DNA from: Gnetum montanum
Lineage: Eukaryota > Streptophyta > Gnetopsida > Gnetales > Gnetaceae
Direction of reading: 5' to 3'
Assembly: GCA_015680685.1 (NCBI GenBank)
Contig: MNCI01009062.1
Span: 131,997-195,996, forward strand
DNA: 64,000 bases
In this document: positions 22,553 through 32,518 of the stretch, in pieces
Layout: each line of letters starts with the position of its first letter
How positions within the stretch are numbered: the first letter of the stretch is position 1
Notes under the pieces: generated by a model
The model's input: the letters and a program-made list of their open reading frames with translations, nothing else
Databases searched by the model: none
What the model was told of the DNA's origin: nothing
Program-made: the position numbers and the translations under genes

Positions 22553-25500
22553 ATGGGTAAGGGCAAAGAAGTGGAGGGCCAGGGGAGGAAGGGTCCCAAC
22601 TTGACCTTCGTGGAGGAGATTGAAGCCATGCTGCAGGGCCTACCCAGGCCGAGGATCCCATCTTGGCCTATCACATCCCATAGGTAGGCCCTGATCTCTG
22701 CCTCTGTTGTAATTTGTTTTGCTTCTTCTTTTCTAGCGTAGACGGTCTTGACATATACGCCAAGCGTAGAGGGGTTTCGATGTATGGGGTTTCCAACGTA
22801 TACGCCGATCGTCCCTTTACAGCGTGAAGCGTAGACTATCAGGGTGTAGTCAGTTTTATCAGCACAAGCATTTTTCCTGCATTATAATGTCGGCGTAAGC
22901 CACAGCGTCATGAGTTTTATGCGTGAAATCTTGTCAGCGTGATTTGTTTGTCATCAGCGTAAATTCTATTTATTGTGACGGCGTATACGCTGAGAGCTTG
23001 TTCAGCATATACGCTGTACGTTTGCGGTTGTTTTCTGGCATAAACTTATTATTTTTTATCTTTCTGGCGTAAACATGTTTTATTCAGTGCCGGTGTAGAC
23101 TGTTTACGCTGAACGTGAACTTGGGTGTGTACACTGAGGGTTTTCTTCAGCGTATACGCTGAGCGTAAAAGTTTTGGGCGACAACGTAAAATAGTCTATT
23201 GTCGACGTATACACTGGATTGTTCAGTGTATACGCTCAGTGTATAGCGTATACGCTGAGGTCGAGCAGCATTTTACGCTAAGTGTAAAGCGTATACGCTG
23301 AGGTCGAGCAGCATTTTACGCTAAGTGTAAAGCGTATACGCTGAGGTCGAGCAGCGTTTTATGCTAAGTGTAAACAATTTCATCAGCGTATACACTAGTT
23401 TATGCGGCGTATACGCTGAGTGTAGATGGTTAGTTTATTTTTGAGGCTTCGGTCCATGATGTAAAACTGTCGCTTTTTAGGTTGTTTTGAAGCGTGGCTA
23501 ATTTGTCGTTGTTTCACGATTGGTTGCAGGGATAGTAAGCACTTCCTCATCATTGTTGAGCTTGTCAGGGTGTTGCCATGGGTTGGCCTTGTTGAGGATG
23601 GCAAGCTTCCCCTGAGTCTAACCATGGATGACAACGGGGTTTGGTTCAGGCAAGGCGCTAGCGAATTTCTGGCTTTCCTGTTGAACAATTTCGAGGTGGC
23701 CATCTGGTCAAATTTTAGGGAAGTGGTTGCGTGAAGCGTGCTTGATGCAATGCTGCCGAGAGCTGCAGAGGACATCATGGTCTTCATAGAAGACATTGAC
23801 GAGGGACCTCTTGTTAACGAGGATGGTACTACCTGCGGGCCCAGGTCAACACGCCCATGAACATGCGTGTGGGCACTATTGCCGCGAAGGTTAGATTACC
23901 TCAACAATACGTTGTTCATAGCTGCCCGTGCACATACATTATTCCAGAATCCCCCCGGCACGGTGTACCGAGTGGCAAGGTAGGAATATAAGTTTATCAT
24001 TCTCCTTTCGCTATTTAGTGTTTTTTACTTGTTTTGACGCTTATTTGTTCTCAGGCTGAAGACCAACTCGGATGGGATACTCATTGAGGATGAAGGACTA
24101 GCCCTTACCCACACTGCTCTGGAGGCATTCATGATGGACCCCACCCTTCGTGGAGCCGTAATGAGTCAAATGAAGGGTTCGATGATCCATTTTCATAATC
24201 AGTTTTCCAGAGCATTCACGATGTGCAAAGCTCGTGGGTGGCTTCATGAAGATTGGATGGATAACGGGCCCATCTTCCCCTGTGACTTTGGCAGCACATC
24301 TAGATCCGCCACTAACGGTATGTGAGAACATTTCCTTGATATGTTAGTGGGTTTGTCCAACTGTTTGGAGTTACGCTGATATGACCATTTTAAATTGCTT
24401 TTATAGTTGATGTACCTTCTGGTGGGGATCCGGTGACAACCGGGTGAACCGAGACTACTTTGTCGATGAAGTTCGGGGAGGTGGCTAAGGTGCAAAAGTG
24501 GTTGTGTAGGCAAGCTCCACCATCCATCACTCATTGCCTGGATGATGCCGGCCTCATGGAGCTTTTTATGACATCGAGTCCTAATGTATCCATCGGGGAG
24601 ATGATTGGGATCGTGGACTCTTTTAATGAGTCTGTCTCACATTACAGCACCCGGATTAAGGGTGTCAAGGTAGTTTTTCGCCTGTCGCCTGAGTTCTTTT
24701 CAAACTTATATGGCATACCAGTGGATGGCTTAAATGTAGTATTAGACAGAACTCATAAGGAGCTCCAGACGATTCGTGAGTTGGAAGATTGGCTAGGTGT
24801 GGCCAAGGGTACCAAGGGATTCCCGATGCAGGGGAAAGCAAAGGTTGTGGAAGTGAACGAATTGTATCCCCTGTTTAGGGCACGGGTGTTTCCTAAAACC
24901 CTTTTCCAGGTGAGATTTCCTGGGGTTGAGGCTATTCATGTCATGCGAACTATCTTGGAAACAGGCATGCGGTATAACTGGGCCCAATTTTTGTTCTCGG
25001 GCATGCACAAGGAGATAGTGCGGTTGTGTTCGAATATCGAAGCGCAGTCCCATTTCACCTTTGCATTCTTCGCTGGTTACCTACATTGTTTTGCCGAGTT
25101 CCTAGTAGTTCGTGGAGACAACAAGTTTGTTTTGCGGGATCAGGGTCAATTATCTCACCCGTGGGTGAATCATTTGTTTGAGACAGCTAAATCCCAAGAT
25201 GCACCTGAAGGCATTAATGAATCTGCTTCCATTACGACGGGGGGATCATCTGGCGCTTCAATCCACACATGTGATAGTTTGGGATTGGAGCCAGAAGACG
25301 TACCCCTTACTACTAGAAGGGAAAAGCGGGTTATCAAGGAGACCATTGGCCAAGCCAAGTCAAAGCTAAAGAGGCCTGAACGCACGACTGAGGAAGTCAC
25401 CGATGTGAATCGGTTGCGCGTGAAGCGCATACGCTTGAAGATGCCTGGTAACCGATGCTCGCCCGCTTATTGTTTTATCATTTTCTCTTTATTTATAACT

Positions 25501-27165
25501 TTTACTTCAATCGCTTACATGTCGTTGCTATTTTTGGCTTGATTTTTAAAAAGTGAGGAAGCAGGCTTTAGAGACCATCATCGAGGAGGAGGAGACCAAC
25601 ATGGGGAAGAATAACGAGGGGGAAAGCACAGAGAAGGATAACAAGGAGGAAAACATGGAGAAGAATCAGAGCGGAGGAACAGAAGAGTTAAAGGAGAATA
25701 CCACGGAAACAGAGCCGTTGGAGGATCAGGATTGTATCAACCAGATGTTTCGCAGCTTCCTCAAGGGAGATTTGGATTTGGACGACCCCCCAGAGAGTGA
25801 CAAGGATCATTTTATGTTTTCTTTTTATTTCGTCTTATCTTGTTAGCTATCATTTCTACTGCGTTTTATGTACATATTTTCATTTTTTCAGACGAAGGGA
25901 GCGAGACCAGAACAGTATGCTTAGATGTACCCATGAAGATGGTTCCCCCTGAGAGGACCACTGAGGTCAGTTCCCGTACCCGTGATCCACTTGCTTTGTT
26001 GGAGATGCCAAGTAAAATGGATTTTGTGTCTGGACTCACGGAGGAAGTTATTGAACGGATCCAGGAGGCGCACCCGGATATAGGTATAAATGATTTAGAG
26101 GTTTGGAATTTCATATCCTGTTTATATTGCTTTAATATTTTTATATATTATTTATTTATTTATTTATTTATTGGGTAGGTGCTCAATTGAGATGGGATCC
26201 CTCTAAGAACATTAGCATAGAAATTTTAACCACGCTTTCCACAGAAGTGGAACAGGTGCCGAGGCCTGTTTACGAGGGAGTTGCAGAAGGCTTTGTGCAC
26301 AATGCTAAGTCGTTATGGACCTGTAGGCGTTCTATTGAATAGTTGTGGCTGCAGATACAGGAAAAAGAAAAGGATTTCTTTGAGTTGTCAATGGAATGTG
26401 ATGATCTGAAGGCTCGGTACGAGTTTGCCGCTGCCAGATTAAGCGGAGATCACTCTTGGCGAACGTCGGAGGTTACGTACACCAGGTATTGGGATCTACT
26501 GAATTGTCATGCATCGCTGACTCGGAGAATGGCAGAACGTAGAGCCCAAATTGATCTCCTGAATCTTAAATGTCAAGATTGGAAAGCTTTCGCTTCCAAG
26601 GTTCGTAAGTGGGGTCAGGATGAGAAAAATCACAAACATTACTATAAGAAGTCGTTAAAATAGGTGTCTATTGAAAAGAGCCAACTAGAGATGTTTGTGG
26701 AAGGTTTAGGTTTGCGTTCTGCTTTCAATACTTTTTCTCAGAATACAACTGTGGAGATGGAGTCACCTACAAGGGTGATCACCACTGCTTCTGGGGAAAT
26801 ATCGGTGGGCAAGTTCCCTTTGAAACGTCCTACTTGGTTGGCTGTCGATAAAGGCAAGGCTGTGGCAGACATCAACTTAGGCCTTGATGGGATAGATTGG
26901 GCTAGCGTTTCAAAGGAGGAAATCCTTCGTCGGCTGGAATTCGGCCTAGGGGGATCTCCTATGGTAAGCGTTTTTGTTCTTATGAAGTTATTCTTTTAAT
27001 AATGTTTAACAGGTTGACATTCGTTTATTCTTACCTTGATTGTTTCCTTTTTGGCATTTTCAGGATGAAGGTGGTGATGATGCTCAAGAAGCTGGCCCCA
27101 GCGGAGCAGGGGCCCCTGATGTTGGTGGATTGAAAGGGGACGACCCTCCTATCTCAGATGCTTAG
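22553..27165 (+). CDS. Eight-exon antisense gene: FCP1/NIF-like HAD relic + globular domain + coiled coil
   Basis: Exons by GT-AG signals and continuous phase: 22553-22683, 23530-23979, 24055-24317, 24407-25447, 25554 to about 25804, 25892-26083, 26179-26963, 27064-27165 (stop TAG). Exon 1 is short and basic. Exons 2-3 resemble plant FCP1/NIF-type HAD proteins: FLIIVELVRVL at the DxD position, VWFRQGASEFLAFLLNNFEV then AIWSN, NTLFIAARAHTLFQNPPGTV where active members have NTLxxDDSP...NPP, and a helical end. Catalytic Asp residues are replaced, so phosphatase activity is unlikely. Exon 4 is a ~250-residue globular domain (FRLSPEFFSNLYGIPVDGL; RYNWAQFLFSGMHKEIVRLC; FAGYLHCFAEFLVV) that loosely recalls plant transposon accessory domains. 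Exon 5 is Glu/Lys-rich, exon 7 a coiled coil, exon 8 acidic. In-frame stops occur in exons 2 (two TGA), 4 (TGA) and 7 (two TAG); the exon 5 donor is mutated. So this copy is a recent pseudogene of a real spliced gene. Element B carries a homologue with the same exon pattern. Confidence 0.75.
22684..23529 (+). repeat. Intron 1 of the antisense gene: GCGTATACGC-rich array
   Basis: The intron is packed with AGCGTAGAC, AGCGTAAAC and the palindrome GCGTATACGC, the same words that fill the element's LTR and 5' leader. 23246-23374 is a three-copy tandem repeat with a 43-bp unit that starts GCGTATACGCTG, continues AGGTCGAGCAGC and ends ACGCTAAGTGTAAA. The first two copies are identical. The flanking exons do not contain the palindrome. 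Confidence 0.8.
26138..26173. repeat. TTTA microsatellite in intron 6
   Basis: A run of TATTTATTTATT repeats just before the exon 7 acceptor, which ends TTGGGTAG. Confidence 0.7.
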
Positions 27166-27414
27166 TGTTTTAGCTTCATTTTATTATTGTTTGACCCAGA
27201 CTTATACAGGATTTGTAACTTGAAAATTTTGAGATGGATGAGACAGTTGACACTTGTAATTGTACAACGTTGTATGTAAGAAAGTTTTTGTTGCTTTTGA
27301 ATTTAATTGTAGACATGGCACGTTAATTTGAAATGTTTTGGGTTTACTTTTCTACTTAAAGCGTAATGTACTGCAGTAATCCTAAATGATACGTGAAAAG
27401 GAAAACAAAGTATG
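27166..27414 (+). other. 3' end region of the antisense gene
   Basis: AT-rich sequence with several T-rich and TTGTAA-like words that could serve as a plant polyadenylation region. I see no coding sequence and no exact AATAAA. Confidence 0.4.
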
Positions 27415-27695
27415 CACTAGTTTAAGGCCATTCCGGGCCCTTATGCGTAGTTTAAGGCCATTTCGGGCTCCGTTGTGAACAAGTAATATTTTGGATAAAG
27501 CAGGTAAGTTTCCTAGTTGGCCGATCATCTCTGATCGTGGCTAGTTTTATGTCGTTGCAGACATGGTAGTTTAACGTCGTTCCGGAATTGGAGTGTGATT
27601 TTTAATATATATATTTTGTTCATTTTTGGGTGTTGTAGTTTAACGTCATTTCAGACTTCATGTAGTTTAATGTCATTTTGGATGAGGTGCGATGA
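27415..27695. repeat. AGTTTAA mini-hairpin array between the antisense gene and protease (A)
   Basis: About six units. Two have GGCC/GGCC-type stems (27421, 27449; the second decayed to GGCT). The others have GTC/GAC or GTC/GGA stems with loops GTTGCA and ATTTCA. The array lies in the 3' flank of the plus-strand gene, next to the protease frame. Confidence 0.7.
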
Positions 27696-27706
27696 TCTTA
27701 TTTTAA

Positions 27707-30700
27707 TTATTTTTTGATTCTTTTTATTTTTATGTCCTGTGATGTATTAACTGGTATGATTTTGTATTCGACGTCCCCTTTGCTGATCACGTTGAATGGT
27801 AATTCAGCCCAAGGGACGTATGATGGAATGGCTTCCATGTCAATGTTTTCAGATATTTCGATAGTTGGCGTGGATTCTGTATTATTTTCCATTTGAGAGG
27901 TTGTATGCACAACATCAAACGCGGGTGTTTCTATTTTAGGAGGCTCTTGTTCCATGTTCAAAGGCTTATTGCTTGCTGGTGGATGCACATTTTTATCGTT
28001 TTGCTTAGGCTCTTCAAGCTCGACTTCCGAGCCTTGGTCCACGTCCACGTGTGATGAGATAATAGGCGTAGTAGCTTCCCCGTGTATAATGATTTCACCG
28101 CCTTCATAAGGTAGGTGGATCTCCTGGTGTACAGGGAAGGAGACAGCTCTTAGTTGGGCCAACCAGGGTCTTCCGAATATCAAGTTGAATCTTGGCATCT
28201 CATCGACTACTAGGAATTCGGTAGATGTAGGGAACTGGTCCCCTGCTATGAAATCTAAGGTTACTATGCCTTTTACCATTACGCGTGACCCGCTGAATGA
28301 CTTTAAACATGTAGTTGCGGTTGGTTTAATTAATTCAGTAAGTCCCAATTGTTCAATGATTGGATATGGTACAACATTTGTTGCAGCCCCATCATCTACG
28401 TGGACCCTATGTATCTTGAACTTGTTGATACGTATCGTTATGAACATGGGGGCTATTGTTATTTCCCCTATTTTCTTGTCCACCTTAATATTGTCGTCAT
28501 GAAAGCTTAATGGTTTAAGAGTTGTTCTGTGAGGCGAGTACATCACCGCATGAATGGAGGGTTCATTTGGGGGCAAATCCTCGCTTCTCGAGATTGACGT
28601 TAACATATGTACCAAAGCTTCCCGGTGTGTTTGGGATGTTAGGACCAAGTCGTACAAGCTCAACGAAGTGTTCTTTTGCTTCAATGCTTGGGTGACTTGT
28701 GTCAAGGCCGTCGCTAAATCTTTACTGTTTGGAGCATTTTTATCAATGATAACTAGGTCCATTGGGCCCAACAGTTTTATTTCATGTTTTGTTGATTTGT
28801 CATTTTTGTTCTAAGCTGTCATTTTAAGCGGTTCATATTTTCGAGATGATTCACCTTCATTACCTACGTCTGATTGGTTGTTAGATGACGACATAGGCAC
28901 AGAGTTAAGTGGAATGGGCTTAGGTGGCCCCAGAGCTAACCGTTGGCGTTCCTTCTCCACACGTTCACGTGTAAGCCTATCTGCTAGGCGTTCTCATGTG
29001 TGGCATGGAGGTGGGGCTGGTCTTGGAGCCTCAGGATGCCTTGGGATTCACACCACATATGGAGCTGGGCGGGGTTGCGGTTGTGCTGTTGGATGCGACC
29101 GGTTAGAAGGTTGGCCAGGGACCCTAATGACAAAGGGACTGGGTTGGCCTGGCGCTCATGAGATGGAGGTTTCGTAATCATTAGGAGTTTCGGGTATCCT
29201 AATGACATACGGAGTTGGTTTTGGTGGATGTTGGACCTCCGCTATTGCGACCGCGGGTGGTACCCAGACTATGAAGGGGTAGGCCGAATATGAGGGGTTG
29301 ATGCATTCGAGGGGATGAAGGGAGGGACACGCACTACGTATGGTTTGTCCCGTGTCATGGTGTTGGATGTGGGTATGGCCGAAGGTACTCGGATGATGTA
29401 TGGTTGCTGCGGGGTATGTGGTGGTTGAGACGCAGACGTGGAGACAGCGAGAGGAATCTAAACTACGAAGGGCCTACCAGTGTTTCCTGTTTATGCTCGG
29501 GGTAAATGGTGTTGATGTTAAGTAGCTTGGAATCTTCATCGAAACAGATTGTATTAATCACGTATGGTGCCTCCTTGGTGTTCAGGGGATCTTTGTATAC
29601 CCCCATGGCTTGATTCTGTGGTTGGATTAGGTTGGCCTCGTCAAAAGTGATTTGGCCTTCATCGATCATCCGCTGAATATCCTGTTTCAAGGTGAAACAG
29701 TAATCCGTACCGTGCCCATTGCATTGATGGTAATCGCAAAAGCGATCTATTCTAAAACCTTTGGGTACGGGAGGCTCATCCGGTGTCGCTAGGCTTGGGT
29801 TCTATATGAGTTGACAGAACTGGTCGTGTCTCTGGATGGCCGCAGGGGATAGCTGCTTATGTTTCATCAGCCCATCCTTCAGGAGTTGATCGAAGAGTTG
29901 GGATGGCTTCATTGGTAGAGACATGTATTGAGAGGGTTCTTTCCTCTCGAAGTTTCGCGTACGGTTTTTTGGGTTCTATTGCGATGATGATTCTTGCACG
30001 GTTGTGGGAGTTGGTTTATTATAGTTAGTAGGGGTTACCGACGGTTTTTTTTGTTGTTGCGCCCCTCCTATCGCCGCTATAGTTTCCTTAGCCTTATCCT
30101 TATCTTTTTTGGTGTGTTGATTCTTAAAGGCTAGGTATGCAGGGTCATGGCTATTTTGGGCCGCCTCTTCTATGTTCTTAATTTGTGCAAATGCTTGGTT
30201 GAGATCACGCACGTTAAGGTAATATAGCTTGGATTTAAAGAAATCATTAACAGCCCCTTTTAGAATAGTGAGTAGATAGGTCTGGGAGAGTGGCTTATGC
30301 AGCTCGTTGAGAGCAGCGCTCCACCTCTGAATAAATTTCTGTACAGGTTCAAGCAGTGCTTGCTTGACCTGTATGAGGCTGTCCAGGGTGGCCTCAGGTT
30401 TCAAGTTGTACTTGAACCAAGTCACAAACTAATGTAATAATTCTTCCAAGGAGAAGAAGAAATTCCTTGGCAGGGCCCGATACTAGTCAAGTGCTCTCCC
30501 TACAAGGGACATGGGGAATACTCGTAGAATGGAATGGGGCCATGCCTGGAGCAGCGTGCATTCTAATTGAAATGTTATCAAGTGTGCATTGGGGTCTGTC
30601 TCCCTATTGTACTTGGTTAGTGTTGGTAAGGAAACGCCTTTGGGCAAGGTTAAGGGTGGGACAGATGAGTTGATGGGGTCGTCTTGGTAGAAGTCCACTA

Positions 30701-31856
30701 CTTTCAGCTCCCCATCGGCGGCGATTTTGAGGCGTTTTACCTCGTCAGCTAATTCTTGCATCAGTTTCTTGGCATCTGCCCAATCTTGGGCACTCGGTAA
30801 CATGGTAGCTTGAGGTTGTGCTATATTATACAGGTTGGACTGCTGGACGGTGGGTTGAAAGGCCAAAAGTTGTGCGGCCGGGGGTTGTACTTGTGGCACG
30901 TGATAGGGGAAAGGCTATAGTTGCTCTGGTGGCAGCTATACTGGGGGAACGTTAGCTGGTTAGACCATATGGGGTGGTATGTTATAGTAGGGAGGTTGAT
31001 GTTGCTGTGGTCGAGTGCCCATCGTTACCCTTTGTCCAGCTACGTTTTGTGGAGGGACCTCCTGTTGGGTTACGGCAGTAGAAGGGGTTGTATGCATTTG
31101 AATGTGTGGGATGTAGTGAGCGGATGTGAAGGCCAGTATCACTTGTGGCATCCCTATCACTCGAGGTGGGAGTGTTGCTCCCACGCTATCGTGAGGAGGT
31201 GGTGCTTGTGAAGATGGGTCGGCTGCTGCATCGGGGATGATGGCGAGAGGGAGTGCACTAAATTGCGGGTCAGTTGGAGGTGGCACATGGGCAAATGAAG
31301 ATGTGTGGGATGGGGGCATTTGTGTGTGAGTCAGTCTGAGGGGTTGGAGGGGCATGATCTCCCCTGTACCAGGATGAAAAATGGGGTTAACATGTGCTTG
31401 CGGGCTCAGAGTGTGGTAGGAGTCCTCGTGCTTGGATTGAGTAGCGAAGTCATCCTCCTCTTCTAGTTGGGGTTCTAGCACATGCTGATCTAATGTGTGA
31501 CTCCTTTTCAGGAGGAGTTATGTGATGAGTTCTGAGTACTGCTCTAGAACTGGAATTACATCATATGGGGAAGGAGTGAACTCATGTCCTCCCCTGTAAA
31601 AGAGTTCGAACTACCTCTTTACTTCCATTTCGGCTTGGTCAACAGCCAGGCCAACTTGTATCTTAATACATATGAAATTATATTGATCCTAGGTGATAAT
31701 GTTGGAGGCTGGATCTCTTCCCTGCAACCTTAGGGACCGGTGGGGCCCCACTGCGGGTTGTACCCCTGGGTATTGTGCGACAGGCTGCTGGACAGCCATG
31801 ATGTTTAGGATGTTAGTGATTTGAGTGGTGGCGGCGGTGGTGTTTGCAGGGTTCAT
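27707..31856 (-). pseudogene. gag-pro: Element A gag-protease
   Basis: The frame is taken from the ATG at 31856 (MNPANTTAATTQITN), since the same collinear protein is found in C. In order: a P/Q-rich N-terminal part; a conserved block DFYQDDPINSSVPPLTLPKG; capsid with LVGRALD and WFKYNLKPEATLDSLIQVKQ; KFIQRWSAALNELHKPL and LKGAVNDFFKSKLYYLNVRD; a zinc-knuckle-like FCDYHQCNGHGTDYCFTLK near 29745-29690; then a protease, best seen in the 354-codon open frame 28771-27707, with the active-site motif VHVDDGAATNVVPY and FNLIFGRPWLAQL. Several single stops (for example after VGRALD near 30483) interrupt gag. The protease frame is open and ends just before the putative intron. Confidence 0.85.
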
Positions 31857-32494
31857 GATGATATATTGAAGATATGAAACTATCTGGAGATGTGAAATAA
31901 ATGTACTGCACAGCGTACAACGTATACACTTCAGCTGACAGTGTATGATAGCGTATACAGCGTTTATGTGCATAGTGTAGATGGTCAACATAGACGAGTC
32001 TACAGCGTAAGTGGTTCAGCGTATACGTTGGACAGTGTATACAACGTAAGAACATAGCATAAAAGGGTGAGCGTAAGAACGGGATAAAGGGGATAGCGTA
32101 AAAGCAGGCTGTAGCGTAAGACAGGGCTCAGCGTAAATGTTCAGTGTAACACAATGCTCAGCGTAAAAATAGTGTATAGCGTAAGACAAGGCACAACGTA
32201 ACACAATGCATAGCGTAAAAATAGTATATAGCGTAAGACAAGACACAGTGTAACACAATGCTCAGCATAAAATAATGTATCGTCAAAATAAGGTAGCATG
32301 TGGTTTTCTGAGTCAGTTTTTAAGAGGGAGAGCATAAATACTGAACAGCGTAGACGTTGGACAGTTCGCAGACTGGGTTTTCAGATCAGGCTTCATAGAC
32401 GCTGAGAGAGTTCCAGTAGGAAGCGGTGTGTGGTTGGTGGCGTAGACGCTGGATAGTGTAAACGCCGGGAAATTTACGGGTAAGGTTTGTAGAG
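31857..32494 (-). other. Element A 5' leader with AGCGTAA words
   Basis: Between the primer site and gag. 31910-32290 is a dense series of AGCGTAAGAC, AGCGTAAAAATAGT and AACACAATGC words in loose tandem, plus GCGTATACGTTG near 32020. No coding capacity. The words share the AGCGT core with the LTR and antisense-gene arrays of the same element. Confidence 0.7.
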
Positions 32495-32513
32495 GGCGCT
32501 CCTTCTAGTGCCA
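32495..32513 (-). promoter_or_regulatory. Primer-binding site of element A
   Basis: On the minus strand TGGCACTAGAAGGAGCGCC lies 5 nt inside the 5' LTR. Element C has TGGCGTTAGAAGGATGGCC at 48061-48079, 6 nt inside its LTR. The conserved TGG start and spacing fit a tRNA primer site. I do not assign the tRNA. Confidence 0.7.
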
Positions 32514-32518
32514 ATTTC

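Larger units (their letters stand above)
21826..27706 (-). other. Protease-RT interval of element A, putative gag-pol intron
   Basis: About 5.9 kb between the end of protease and the start of the RT exon. The RT side has a strong 3' splice site on the minus strand (TTTGTTTATTGGCAG then GAGCAAG). The same signal occurs in element B at 59007-59008 (ATGATGGCAG then GTCAAG). Ogre elements are known to remove an intron at this point. I could not fix the 5' splice site; the homologous end of the protease frame in C is followed by AAGGTGAATT at about 52147. The interval encloses the opposite-strand gene 22553-27165. Confidence 0.6.

Noticed and set aside
22479-22661. Minus-strand frame of 60 codons over exon 1 of the antisense gene
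   Set aside because: It has no counterpart in element B, whereas the plus-strand exon with its donor site does.
27714-28502. Plus-strand frames opposite the protease
   Set aside because: The minus strand carries the clear protease motif VHVDDGAATN and is homologous to element C. The plus frames are shadows.
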